This document shows positions 1 through 13,195 of a stretch of 64,000 bases of DNA, piece after piece. The notes below the pieces were generated by a model, which had not been told where the DNA came from, did no database searches, and was given only the letters and a program-made list of their open reading frames with translations. The position numbers and the translations under genes were made by a program. Source of the DNA: Lates calcarifer (Eukaryota > Chordata > Actinopteri > Centropomidae); contig NC_066844.1 of assembly GCF_001640805.2 (NCBI RefSeq), positions 6,918,843 to 6,982,842 of the forward strand, in the 5' to 3' direction. Position 1 is the first letter of the stretch, and each line of letters starts with the position of its first letter.

Positions 1-404
1 CATGACAGAGGCACAACTAGGAACAGGTGTTAGCCTGACTTTGAACAAGTGTGGCGTAAAGAAAAGCTGTTGTGGTTATGGTGGTGGATAGATGTAAACA
101 AGGGGTGTACACAAATGCTGTATTTAGCTATCTGTGTTTTTTGTATCTTGTGTTAAGATCTAAGAAGTGGAGCTTGGAATCTCTAAACTCATCCTTTAAC
201 TCTGTATTGTAACCACTGCCTTCTCTGCAGTTAAGACTGGCATCTTAAATGATTTTTAATTAACTTATCTTTAATTAAAAATGTCATGATGAGGTTGGCT
301 GCTTGTTAGACTTATATAGTGTGTGAGTGTTTGATTTTAGTGTCAACATCAGTGTCACTATTTCACTTTTCTGTTTATTACCTGACACTGTCGATATTGT
401 TGAC

Positions 405-480
405 TAATAAACCTGATTCTGATGTGAGATGCTGAGCGTAAATTCTCGCTCAGCATCTCACATCAGAATCAGGTTTATTA
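405..480. repeat. Perfect 34-bp inverted repeat with an 8-nt loop
   Basis: Positions 405-438 are the exact reverse complement of 447-480, with an 8-base spacer at 439-446. The pairing stops cleanly at both ends: 404 and 481 do not pair, nor do 439 and 446. The left arm starts taataaacctgattctga, which resembles the AATAAA-containing 3' tail of some fish retroposons. A transcript across it would fold into a 34-bp stem. There is no coding potential. Confidence 0.95.
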
Positions 481-3400
481 TCTAAGATAAGAAAACATTT
501 AATTTTAAGCTTCTTGTAATCAATACTCTCTTGGCATATTTCTGATAACTGCATCCTCCTTAAGAAGTTTAAGTAATTGTCCCCCAAATGAACAAGCAAA
601 TGTATCATTAGAAATAGTTTTAAAACTTGAAAGACCCTAATTTCTATCGCTTATGACACCTTACTACTCATCAAGTTATTTGCTGACATGCTGACTTTGT
701 TATAGTGAAGAGTGATGAGTCAGGAAACACAAGAAAATCAGACAGATTATCTAACACTCTTATTTGCAGACAACTACGGCAAATGCAGGAAGTCAAATAC
801 GAACCACGAAGCTGGTCTGTAAACTCTGATTGAAGTTTACAATAGTCAGTGAAGGGGAAAAAAGCACTGTTAACTGTTTTCCCTCCACAAGGAGTTTGGC
901 TAATATAGTTGTTGTTGTTTAAAACCTGTAGGACCATTCTAGCTGCTTATGTTTCTTGACCATGACGTAATTTCAGAAAAGATCCTTGCTATTATCTCAG
1001 TGAGAATAATGGCGTTATAAGAGTCTACTTGTAATAAATTGGAATTCTCTTTTAATTTAATGATACTAAGTAGGGTGGGATTCATTAGCAGTGAAATTGA
1101 GAGAAATAACCATATTAAGTCGAAACTGTTGGGGAACCTAGAGACTTGACTTGAACCTGCATATTATGACTCATAACCCATCTATTTTATAGAGTTATTT
1201 CTTACAAATGAAAAATATATTGAACTTCCTGGGATCAGATGAACCCAACCGACAACTCCTCACTAATAACAGTGAGTCTCTGATTAGCCATTTATGAAAT
1301 TATAAACATCTTAAGTGCAGTGAACATCCACAACAATTCCACATCCCCCCGAAAAAAACACATAAACAGATGAATTATCGAACATTTAAAGGGTCAAATC
1401 AGCTTTGTCTGTCTAATAGTAGAGCACAGGAGTGTACCCACTGGGGACAAAAGAAAGCTGAATGTCTACTATTGCTTAAAATCAGTCAAAATCAAAATAA
1501 TTTGCCTATTCACAAGCCAAACAAAAGCCAGATGAAAAAGGTGTACTATCTCTCTGTTTGAGTAAAACAGACTGAAAAAACAAAATCAAGATATTGAAAA
1601 CATCGAAAAAAATAAATAAATAAATAAAAAATAAAAAAAAAAATCCAGAGCATCTCTGTTAGACACACATACAGCTCTGAATACCTGTGTTTTGTTTTCG
1701 AACTTGAAGCAGAGAGATTTCAACAATTTGAGGTATTTTGACTTCTAAAGTGTCTCCAGTTTCACCATCATCAAACACATCAATTTGTTGTTATTACTTT
1801 GACCCAAAAGTCTGGTGATACTCTATAGGGCTAGGGGTAGGAAGTATTGCCTATACTCTCTACTGCACCAGATTTGTGCTAATCCACAGGTGAAAATTGT
1901 CCCTAAGAACTGCACAAATTACTTCAGTTTGAGTCATGTGGTACAAACTACAGTGGCTAGCAGTTTTAGGAAACTGTGTAGCCCCTTTATGTAAAAAAAA
2001 CTGACAGTACTGTGTCTATATTTGTAACTTGTTTTTGTGACTGTTTATGTCTTCATTTGTAACAAACAGAGTTGGAATGAAGACAGACAGGCTGGGGACA
2101 CTGGAAAGTATTAAGGGACAGACTAACTCATTGTTGGTTTTGGGCTTTTCATGGGATTTGTTAAAAATAAGAAATACTGAATAATGCCATTCTTATCCTT
2201 TAACTGTAAACATTTCACATGGCAAATGGGTGAAGTGGTGTCCAATTTGTGCATTTGTCACACAGTCCAATTCAGTAGAGGAAGAATGTAGTGTTGACAT
2301 AATTTGTGCCTGAAACACAATCTATGCTCATTTCCCAAAGATTGATTTGTGTGTTTCTTTCTAAGGACAGGCAGAGTTCACTCAAGTACGCTCAGAGGGA
2401 AAACAAACATTCATCCCGTTAATGACTGTTGGACTATTTCTGTAATTACTGGTTTTCATACTTATTATTGTGAGCAGGTCATTGTAAAGTCAAAAATAAT
2501 GCTCTAGTTTCTCAGTAGGAATTAACAAAAATACAAATACAGATGATTTTATAGAATGTATAAATGCAGACATCCGATTGCATATACATGGAGCATTCCA
2601 CTGATGAGATGAAAGATTAAATTTTAATTTTTCTGCAATTAAATATTAAATTGTTTTATTTTTTCTCCCTGAACTAATGTAATTTTAATCAGCTGTAGTT
2701 ACACATGCACAGCATGAGATTTATTTTAAACTCTCTATGTAATCATCTAATAGAAATAAATATGTAATAATGCTGTCATAAGTGTCTTATTGATTATTAA
2801 CCCAGTCCCAACCCAGTTTACTGTAACATGTTTGCCACAGCCATTTGCTCATTCACTCCATGTTCCTCTACAATTTCCCACTGTAAGGACAAGAGAAGGA
2901 AAGTCCTGAATAGCTAGAAGGAGACATGTTTATCACTTTCTTGCAGATACATGCAACAGTAAATCAAATCTTCGTGTGATGTGTTGCCGAGGAAGGAGAT
3001 TTTCCTTTAGTCGCTCCTAATGCTGGCTACCTCTGACATTCGTGAAAATGATCTGAGGTGGGAACGCTATCTGTCCCTTACAGCCCTCAAAGCCTGCATG
3101 CTGTAAGTCAGTCAAATACAGGCCTTAAAGTCACAAAGTTTAAGTTTTTTTTTTTTTTTCAAATGTTTTGCTGACGGGAATGGCTCTTAAGATCCTAATT
3201 TGGCTTCTTTTTTTTTTTTTTTATTGCACACCATATATCATTTAACCGATGGAGCCGTTGAAAATGTTCTGTATGTGGAATTAAGACTTTTTATGTTTGA
3301 TGATAATTGAATTGTCAGGAATAAGTGTAGCATATAATTGTATTTTTGACATTTTGCAGGGGAGAGCTTATTTTTTTTAAATTGAGCTCAGAGGTGAACA

Positions 3401-6400
3401 AGATGTAGTTAATTAAGCATCCCCTCCTTACAGCATGTATCTGAACCTGTGGGAGTAAAAGGATGGGGAATTTAAGTTTATAAGACAAGAAAATCCCTCT
3501 TCTCCTCCACTTCTGCATCACTGCCTTCTCTCTCCTTCCCCGTTTTTGCGGCTCTAATGTCCATCCTTTTGTTGTCTTTATCTGGAAATGTGTTTTGTCA
3601 GTTTCCCTGTCCATTTTAATGGATCCACACCCCCCCAACCCCCCTTCTCCATCATAGTATTTTTCATCTTGCAGTTGATCGGGCTTCTTGGTGGCTGAAT
3701 GAGTTCACTCCTATTCTGTTATCCTCACTTCTTCTTCTGCTGACTATGTTCCATTCAGCTCAGGAGTCTCTGAGGGGCCAGGCGGTTGAGGCGGGTGTCT
3801 GATGCAGACCTCCGTATTACAGAGATTGATAGCATTTGTTGAACCATAGCTTCTGCTGTGAAATAATAAAAGTCTGGTGTGTCAGCAAGAGGATTATTTG
3901 AAATAAACCGCCAAGAGAGCAGGAATGATTATATTAATGAATAGAAAAAAAGAACCTCCAACTATTATTTTTGCCTCCATTTCTGATAAGTTAAGAGACT
4001 TGGCCATAGTTATTCTAATTAATCCGCCCTACTTTGAAAGGTTCCACTTCCGTCAGGCATATTCATCTTCTGTGGCCTTTATCAAGGGGCAATGCAATTT
4101 TCTCCCCTCTGCCACATATCACAGACACAGAAGCCAAACTCTGATGGCGACTATAGAACATGGTCTTTCAAAAGAACTCCAGTGGGTATTCATGAAAAAT
4201 GCATGAACGTCGACTGCACATGGATGCTCCCTTAAGCTGAGACTCGGAAAATATGACAGTGACAAACAATGGTCTGATATGTCAGTGCTACTATGGGGAA
4301 GAGGAGTATCTGAAATGAACGTGTGGGTGAGTTGTATGCTTATATGTATATTACAGACTCAGTGGGAGCTGGTCACAGTCCCTTAGGCCCAGACTGTCAT
4401 CGGCTGAAACCTCAGAGGTATTTTCTCCTCTGCGACTCCAACTCCGAGTACAGTAACCCCAAAAATGTACAAGAAGAAACACTCAAACTGTCTCTTGTTC
4501 TAGTTACATGTTAAATCAGGGATTGTTATGCTGCATCTCACCCCCGTGTCTTTGAAATCAACATTGTGGGATTATAAAAAAGACCAATAAAACCACTCAA
4601 AGAGCAAACTATTATTCTTCTGACTTAACTTGAGTATTTTTTGAACTTGGCTGCCCATGTAGTCTTAAGATAATTTTATGGATGCAGAAAGATGATAAAG
4701 CAAATCAGAAAATGGCAGTAGTGTTTGATCAGTCGTCAGTGATTGACTGTGAAGATCATCTCCACACATGTTGCTTTGTATTCTCCTAGTGAATCTCAGC
4801 TGATTAAAACTGTAATTGCACCGCTTTACCCCTTTATGAAATACGACCTTTCAGTCTTGAAGCTTTGCCTCGATTCGCCGAAACAAGTAACCTCCAAATC
4901 AAATTCCGTGATTGAAGTATGAAACAAGGCAATAAATTAATTCTTGTAATGTCTTCCTGTTCTGCTGTTTCGTGGTCACAGTTATCACAGGGGTGACACG
5001 GTATGGGGGGGCTGATAAGCCGGAGTCACACTCACATAAAAGAGGCTAACAGCTAACAGCCCAGTGTTAAGCCCGTTTCCCCCCTCTAACACTGATAGTC
5101 ATGGTCTATTTTAACCAGACCGTGCTGAGCTGATAACTTCGCTGTTACACGTTGGGTCCTATAGTGACACATGCAGTAGCTACAGGAGGTAAGGAAAGCT
5201 GGTTGGGAGGCGCAGAGGAGTTGCTGTACCAGACATTATCCATGAAAGTGAAATAAATCAGACAAGAAATTCTTGACTATGTTTTATAGAATCAAGGGAA
5301 CAATAGCAAGTTAGTGAGTTGTAGAGGAGTAAAATTAAGTTGAAATGATGAAAAGAGAGGGAGGCGATGAAGAGTTATTATTGTTAGTGGAGTCAAATGC
5401 AACATTAAATTTCTGCCAAATGTCTACCAACAGTAGAAAAAACAGCTGTTGGGCATGTCTCTTTAATCAGCTGGCAAAAAATGTCATGAATATAATGTTT
5501 TCCTTTTTCACAGAAGTACCTCATTTTCACATTTTTGTAATCTGAGTCAACCTAATTATTTTGGGACTCATTTTTGGCTGGGTGTTGCCATGTTTTCACT
5601 TTTAGATGCCCAGAAGCCTCCTTGGTAATGGAATTTGAGCCGCCCTTTTTGGTGACTCATCCCTGTTCCATGAAAGGAAAAGAAGGTCACATTAAATGGG
5701 GATTTACATAAGGCTATCTGCACAACTATGAATTCCCACGCTATTATGGCAGATTTCAAAAGGCATATAAATGCTTTTGGAGAAACCTCAAAAAATTCAT
5801 TGGAGACAAAATGATTGAGGAATCTGTGGCAAGACACTTTCCCATCTTGTCTGTTATATTGCTTTGTGAAGTGTGCACCATTTTCTTACGTGGGTGAAGA
5901 GATGATGTCATTTACTCCATCTTCAGGGACCATTGCTTTCAAAATGTCTACTCGGTAACAAATGGATGCCTATGCTAAGAAGACCCAAGTAAAACAAAAA
6001 AGACAAATTTCTACGCAGAAAATAAATCTTCTTGCAACCTGAGCCCTTCGCTGTAACTGTCAAAATGTGTAAGGCATCCCATCACTCTGAGAATAACAGA
6101 AGACATGTCTGATGTTACAGCAGGGGACACTGCAACAAAATAGAAAGTTCTCACTTACCAATATTTATGTTTGCTCTACCCTGTCGAGCGAACTGTTTGT
6201 GCCGCAATTTGACACACAGACTACAATATTGTACAAAGATTTACATCCCAGGTGGCCCTGTTCACGATATTGGACATATTTGTAATATTGGACAGCACAT
6301 AAAAGATACTGATCTATTTAGGCTGGTATTATTCCATATGGACAGGCCATTGATAAAAGCTGTCTAATTGAAACAGCAAGTTGGGAAGGAAAGGGATCGA

Positions 6401-7508
6401 TGGTTACACTGATGCAGAGAGCTCTCCTTGTGAGAGTCATATTATTAGATTTCATACAATCTGATAACCCTTTTGCTTTTGATTGATCTTTTCCATTTCA
6501 AACATTCAGGCCTTGGATCAATGGTTCTGCCCTGCAGCTACTACTGTCAAAGCAGTCGCAGGCCTGAAAAATCCGGGACATGGGCATTCTTCGACACCCA
6601 CATCCGAGTAAAAATGTGTGCTGTGAATTATTATGACACAGGACACACAGCCCAGTCACCTTTTAACAATCCTGATGAGTACACATTAGCAACATTATTT
6701 ACACAAAAGCATCAATTGAAAGCTAGTCTTATATACCTTGTTCTTTCTTGAGAAGCTTATGTTGAAAATAATTATGAAATACCGTTGCTTTTATAGGCTG
6801 TCAGATGAGAATAAAAAAAAAAGCCTTTCACTATGTCATCTGATCTTTGCAGTGTTTCTAAAGAACTGGGATTTGAGAGTGAAGGGAGGAGAGTGAGTAA
6901 GCAGAGCTAAGTGCCCCTCTCTAATTCTCTCAGCCCAATCTCTTGAGATGGCCAACTGGAGCTGGTGGGTGTAGCTATATGAACCAACGGGCTGAATGAA
7001 CTATAATGAGATTAGTAACTACAGTACACAGGAACAACCATTTTATGGGGCTGCATGGCTGGTATCAGATATCCTCCCTCAGCTGGTCCTGCTGCTGAGC
7101 TCAGCCTCAGTGTATATAACAAAATATAATCCTTGAAGACGAAGCTACATGGCATATACATGTGTTTTTAAAGTCTTTGATAAAAGGTTTAAGTGTCTGC
7201 GGATCAGTCACATTATGTAATTTCTATGTACAGACTATCCTGAATATAGTGAAATATGCACAGCTGGTTAGAAATACACAGCAACTTAGGGGGAAAATGG
7301 AGCCATCAGTTGATTAAGTACAAAACAGCAGATTTGTAAAGAGGAACAGGCTGCTGGTTCAACAGTGTTTTTCTCCATTTGTTTTATTTTTCTTAAATTG
7401 ATATCCTCAATGTTAGAAACTCTGGACTCTCATGGATGATGTAAGGATCCTGTAGGTTTATGTTATGGCCACCACTTTGAATTTCAGCTTTGTTTCTGAG
7501 AAGTCATG

Positions 7509-7511
<3 letters not shown>
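481..7511. other. AT-rich intronic stretch, no gene seen
   Basis: Open frames here are short (about 100 residues or less), AT-rich in composition and match no family I know. Low-complexity parts are an A-rich run at 1605-1643 and two 15-base T tracts at 3145-3159 and 3208-3222. I see no other repeat or signal. Confidence 0.6.
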
Positions 7512-7552
<41 letters not shown>

Positions 7553-7554
7553 TT
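7512..7554. repeat. (ATT)n microsatellite
   Basis: This is an uninterrupted trinucleotide run of about 14 TTA/ATT units in intronic sequence. Confidence 0.95.
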
Positions 7555-9194
7555 GAAATGTATAAGAACATGAAGATGCTTGAATGACTCATGCAAGTGA
7601 CTAGAATTCACAATCACCAATCACCTCTAAGTCCCCCTGATTAGCATTTATGAACAGTATAGCAAATATTTAGAAATATAAATAAATTGTTTATAACACC
7701 ATAAAACACAGTTGGAATCATATATAATATGTCTTCATAATTATTCACCATAAATTGTTGACAAATGCTGTACATTGATAAACACGTCCAGATCCTCTTA
7801 TATTCGCTTTCAGCTACATTATAATGTGTTATAACCCATTTATTAAATGTTCATATACTGCTTTTTAATGTTAAATAGGGGGATGTTAAGTGTTATCCAT
7901 AAGACATCATGTCGACGGCACTGAGTGAAGACAAACTGGACCTCTGAAATTTAGGTGTGAAACTGACCAAAGAGCAACTTCCAAAAACAATGAAGTTGCA
8001 TCACTGTGCAAGATAAACCAAAACAAAAATCTAGCATGCACAGTGTTCCTAACCCCCAAGGTTTTACCATTCCTTTACCACTCTGCCCTTACTGATGAAA
8101 TTTTGATCTGACATTATTATAATAAAAAAAGACTATAGTTCACACACTCGCTTGCTTTTTACCCTTGAATTCGTCCTCATGAAAAGTTAATGTGCTCTCA
8201 TATACAAGCAAGAGACAAGATCAGCAGCTGATGAAGGGAAAACGAGCAACATGCTCTCCCCAGTGAGCCTCTATATTTTAAAACAAGTGAAAACAGAGGC
8301 AAAAATAAAACTGCTACACTCAATCTTCTCATTTTACCTTATTAAACCCAATGGCAAACATGCATATTGAATTAGGAATGATTTACCAAAATAACAAACA
8401 CTATTAATAGAAACACCTTAACCGGGAGAGACACGGTAGCCTACAAAAAAAACCTGTCAAGAATTTATTTTCTAGCCAGTACTGACACCATAGAGGAGGC
8501 CTACTTATCACAAATGATGTTGTTTACCCTCTAATCAGGTTTAACTTCCATGAGGACCTTTAGTGTTTCCCTGACCACCTACACAAATCATTTAGACAGG
8601 CAGACCAGGAGAAAATCCTCCCATGGTCCTCCTTGTTGCTGCTGTGCCTCATTTAAACCCTTCTCCAGGTCATGTTATCTAAATGGATGAAAAAGGAAAA
8701 GAAAATGCCCTCGCTGGCTGTAATTTGGACTTCATGACCACTCTCTGCTACAATGCTCATTTTGATAATTGTTCTTCCAGTAACGCTAAAGGATGGGAAA
8801 TCCAGGGTGGGCTTAGAGCGTCTATATCCCCTATCCTGATATAATTCATTTGGTAAAACATAACTAAATTTGGTACATTATTATGCTTTTAGAGCTTGAA
8901 CCGAGTTTGCTTAAAGCCATTATTGATTAACATATTTTTCATAAGCTGGCTTCTCCACTTGTAGCATAATAATTGCTCACCCCGACCCCGCTGATCTGTG
9001 GTGCAATCACTAATGAGCTTATGAAAATCGTAAGTTCCTGGCAGGAACAGGGCTCAATATTAATGAACGAATCCAGAAGCTGATTTAGGATATGAAATTA
9101 AATATGAGGATAAACTAGACTCTATCTCAAGGTTCACATTTATTTCCTTTTGTTACAGCTGACAACTATCGCTGATCGTCCCCCAGCCGCCACC
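7555..9194. other. Intronic stretch, no gene seen
   Basis: No coding family is recognised. The part from about 8750 to 9190 has higher sequence complexity, with several TAAT-type and octamer-like AT motifs. It could be conserved noncoding DNA, but nothing in a single sequence proves that. Confidence 0.4.
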
Positions 9195-9469
9195 ATGTAT
9201 AGAGAGACAATAAGAGAAAACAGGGCCAGGGTCAGCCAGGCTGGAGAAAAAGTGAGAGACAGTGTGGAGGGAGGAGGGTGGGGGGGTCAACGACAGCAAG
9301 ATTGAGAGGTAGTCTGCATAATGAGGTGGAGTAATTAGGTTGTATTAATCAGTCACACAACATAGAAACAGAGTCTTTGAAGTATCTCCTGAATTATGCA
9401 GGTGAAAGTTGAACCAGTGTTAGACCATAATGAATTTCATTAATGATTTGAAAGTGAAATGGTACAGTT

Positions 9470-9690
9470 AATAAATCAATCAATTACCTGAAAAACTTTT
9501 GCTAATTCCACCTTCGAAAATCTACATATTTGTTGCTCATTTCAGATTAGTTGTCCTGGGTTTGGACTGTCGGTTGGACACAACATGCAATTTTAAGATA
9601 CTACTTTGGCCTCTGAAGAGTGGAATGGTATTCTGACAAATAACAGTGATAAAGTAACTTTTCACTACATAAGGTTTGAAGTCATTTATA
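9470..9690 (-). mobile_element. MITE fragment of the 'ggctgcaacta' family (degenerate)
   Basis: The run from 'gctaattccaccttc' through 'gggtttggactgt' and 'ggttggacacaaca' resembles the antisense interior of a MITE common in fish whose ends read roughly (t)agagctgcaact. The copy is diverged and no clean ends or target duplication are visible. The match is from memory. Related copies lie at 15018, 20418, 22782 and 33935. Confidence 0.5.
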
Positions 9691-9755
9691 AACAGTGTTA
9701 CTGACAAGTCAATTTTTCAGTTGTGTTTATATTAAGAAATACAGTTATCAGATTA

Positions 9756-9925
9756 TATATTATTATTGGCCTCAGAAATCCAGTGTCAGTCAGTCTATAC
9801 TGGTTAGCAAATATTCACTTATTTACACATCCAGAGATACAGAGCAACATTATCATTCACTTGGAGTCTTGTTTCTGATCACCCGATGAATAGTCTGGTG
9901 AATAGAGAAATTTGCTGTCCACTAA
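9756..9925 (+). repeat. Dispersed repeat block, copy A of a local tandem duplication
   Basis: The sequence from 'attggcctcagaaatcca' to 'tttgctgtccac' recurs at about 10131-10300 with roughly 85 percent identity by eye, sharing 'acagagcaacattatcatt' exactly. Its upstream flank (about 9498 onward, 'ttttgctaattccacctt') also recurs, at about 10042. The unit was therefore duplicated locally, or two copies inserted side by side. A diverged relative lies near 53200. Confidence 0.75.
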
Positions 9926-10041
9926 CCCTTGTGGAATTAGCCAATGCTTGTCACTTATGATTGATAAATCAATTGATTGACACAACACTAATCAACAGCA
10001 CTTCTGACAATCAATTAATGTGATTTATCAAGCAAACTGAC

Positions 10042-10530
10042 AACCTTTTGCTAATTCCACCTTCAAGTATATATAAGTATATTTGCTGCTTGTTGAAGTT
10101 TGGTTAGCTTGGACTGTTATTTATCATTATTGGCCTCAGAAATCCATTTTCAATCAGGCTATAATGGTTTGCAAACATTCACTTATTTACATATCCAGAG
10201 ACACAGAGCAACATTATCATTCACTTGGAATTGTGTCTCTGATCACCTGATGAATAGAAATCTCGTTGTTTTTTCAGCTCTGGTTTGCTGTCCACGAACC
10301 TGTGAGGGAAATATAATGACTCTTTGCTCCACTGTGTTTGTCTGTCAGTTGGTGCTGGGCAAATAGTGAACAGTGGGTTTATAAACTTTTTTTTTTTTTT
10401 GCTGAAAACAGTTGCCTGCAATGACGTTAATGAAAGTGGTGAGAATTAACCAAAACAGTGTCTCAAGCCATAAAATCAAAACAAATTGCTGAAAGACACT
10501 TTAAAGCTCCATAGAACTGAGATCAACTGC
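10042..10530 (+). repeat. Dispersed repeat block, copy B (longer)
   Basis: This copy repeats block A and continues through 'gtgagggaaatat', 'tggtgctgggcaaatagtg', 'cagtgggtttata' and 'gccataaaatcaaaac' to 'ctccatagaactgag'. The later parts match, with divergence, sequences at 53310-53450 and 57003-57070 in this window, showing a multi-copy family. It contains a 14-base T run at 10387-10400. No protein coding is evident. I recall similar sequence as a common fish repeat but cannot name the family. Confidence 0.65.
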
Positions 10531-10547
10531 AGTGTAAAACCTTTTCT

Positions 10548-10570
10548 TTATATAAATATATATATATATT
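10548..10570. repeat. (TA)n microsatellite
   Basis: This is a short alternating AT run, followed at 10590-10620 by 'aaaataattattacttgtagccct', which looks like a remnant of the 'ggctgcaacta' MITE terminus. Confidence 0.7.
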
Positions 10571-10630
10571 ATGGCAGATTCAACATGAATTGATGATTAG
10601 AAAATAATTATTACTTGTAGCCCTAAGTTG

Positions 10631-13079
10631 CCAAATCATTCAGTAATAAATAAAGTAACCTTGTGGGGTGACTTCTGTGTTTACAAGCTTCTGTGACCTC
10701 AATTCATAGTTCGTAGACATGATTGAATCCATTGCAGCATGTCAAATTCAATATTCATCCTAACATCGTGATTATGAATAGATTACATTTTAACTCACTT
10801 TCTACTGCCCGTCAGATCTAATTAGCCATGGGTAACTCTGTGAGTGGATTTTCTCCCCCCTCCCCCCTCCTTCTTCTTCCTGTCAGGGAGCGACTTGCCA
10901 GGTCTCTGTGACCCTGTCTATGTTATAAAGCTGCCCATCATGCTGTTTTAATCATTCATCCAACCAGTCCTGAAAGCAAGCTGTGAACTGCCAATCCCTC
11001 CCACCATGTGCCAGGCTGCCTAAGCCCACTGATCAAGGAGCACATGCCAGAAACCGAGAGTCCAGGGACACCATCCCAGGGCTATTTGAGGGTTGTTGTG
11101 ACACATTTCCTCAACCACCCTTCACTTAAACTGTCTGTTGTAGACTCTAACACACAGATGATGAGATGTTTCCCTGCATAGCGTGAGGTCTGCTTCTTTT
11201 GACATCCACAACTGAAATGCAAGGCATGCTGGTGTACAGTATTTAGTTTTTTAGTCCTATTATAAAAAGATTCATGTAGTTAGAGAGAGTGCAACTGGTT
11301 TGAATCGACAGTCTTCTCGCAATTAAATAAGAACAGAAGGGATCATGAAGTTGCACATCTTGACAAGTTTGTGCAGGCTGAGCAGAATGGGCTGTCTGTC
11401 ATACTGAATGTGTTGATTACTTTGTGAAATCTGACTCGGGGCATGATGGAGGGATCTCATTAGAAATGTGCCACACCTTTCTGAAGAGGAAAAGAAGAAT
11501 TTCATGGGAGAGGCTCACAGCTCTGAGACTTCCATTTTCAATGACTCGCTGTGACCAATAGCATTTTCTCCAGCTGTTGCAATTCTCCAGCTTATTCTCG
11601 GGGCCGGGGAGACTATCTCTCTAACTTGCCAGTAAAATGTCTGTTGCCACTGGGAAAGAGCAGGAACCGTCAATTGGTTTCACCTTATCTACCTTAAACA
11701 TGCCTCTGCTGACTTCATGCTTCTTCCCATTTCTTTTTCATTGCAGTTTTTCATTGTTCTCCCCCCCACCTCATCTTCCCTCTGCACATGCACATAAGAA
11801 AATTAGTCAATTACTGAAAATACATTATCAAGCTGAGGTTTTAAACAGAGACATCAGACAAAAGTTAAATGTCTGTAATTTGATTTAATTGCTGTCTGTC
11901 CATGAATATCAAAGAGGGAGAACTAGCATTCTAATGAATCATTTAAACATCAAAGCACTTTTCAATAACCCTTTGATTTGATTCTATCGCTTTACTGCAA
12001 GAGAGTTTGTATATCAACAGTATTATAGATAATTGACTGTGCATGCAGTACTTGACAAGGACCGTATATATCTCTTTATCTCAGGAGACAAGAGAGGAGG
12101 TGAGGCGAGGTAAAACCGATCGGTCGCTGAGTGCTCCTCAAAATCAGGAGTCCAAACAATTGTGGAAATATAGATGACAAAGCCTGGCCAGGGAATTGCT
12201 CTCAAAGGGTCTGATTGAAAGCTCATGTCAGGGAGGCTGAAGCAATCAAAGGACTTGTGTATTTCAAGTCGAAAGAGGTCATGTTGAGAGCATGATAAAT
12301 CCAACATCCTGATCCACCATTCAAAGGCAGCTGTTTTCTATTGTTGGTGCTGCTTGCTGGTGTCCTGCACTCTGAAATATTGTCTCTCCGTGTGCCTTGA
12401 TGTGCAACAGTGTATTAAGAGTCAGACTGTGCACTGTTGCTTGAGTTGCATCTAATTTCATTACCTGTCTCATACACTTAGAGTCTGTTATACTGTGGTG
12501 AAAAATCTAATATTATGAAGAAAGAAAAGAATATTTAGTTGCAAATGTTTGCAGGTTAAAGCAAACTGAATACACTGAGGTGCCACCTTGGCAGGTTTGT
12601 TAGCGAAACTACTCAGTAATTGAGAAGCTGCCTGCTGTTTCGTAATGCTGCCAAAATGCCAATTAGCAAAGGCACCCAGCACCTGCCTGCTTCACAGGAA
12701 GAAGTAACACTAGCTAAAAATACTGTGATACTACCAGCTAACACTGGCCAGAAATGTTGTGACATTGTTATACAACACATACAAAACTTGCACATATGTG
12801 TGCAGTCACAGACCTTCATAATGTTAGAGCTGCTCTAATCAGTTCTTTTACTGATCAGATGACCAAAATTTAATTCTGATAAACCCACAACTTTCTACCC
12901 GCCTTTTAGTCAATGTTTACAACACAGTATAATGTAGCTGTAGGAATATAGATAAATAGGGAATAGGAGAACTTAAAGTAAAATGTTGTCAACTAAAATT
13001 TGTCAGGTAGAAGCACGAATAAATATTAATGTTGCTCCGCGTCTGCTGGATGTGTAAGTAAGCAAGTGAAAAGTAAAGT
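10631..13079. other. Intronic stretch, no gene seen
   Basis: There are pyrimidine-rich runs at 10852-10880 and 11757-11780, and short unrecognised open frames only. 'ttgcag' and 'ttctcccccc' segments mimic acceptor sites, but no plausible exon follows them. Confidence 0.55.
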
Positions 13080-13195
13080 GCTGGGCCACCATTTGCCGTA
13101 AGAACAGCTTCAAGTCTCTGGAGCTCTACTGGAAGGATGAACAGCACTCTTCTACAAAGATACTCCCTCATTTGGTGTTGATGATAGTGTTAGAA
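13080..13195 (+). mobile_element. Fragment of a fish DNA-transposon repeat
   Basis: The run 'gctgggccaccatttgccg', 'agaacagcttcaa', 'ctctactggaaggatga' and 'catttggtgttgatgatag' matches, from memory, a widespread fish repeat of the form tgggccacc...cagaacagcttcaat...attggagggatg. No terminal repeats are visible in the window, so it is a fragment. The minus-strand frame of 60 residues across it is fortuitous. Confidence 0.5.

Noticed and set aside
11725..11800. Pyrimidine-rich tract with ttgcag that could precede an exon.
   Set aside because: No receptor-like or other recognisable coding follows, and such tracts are common in this intron.
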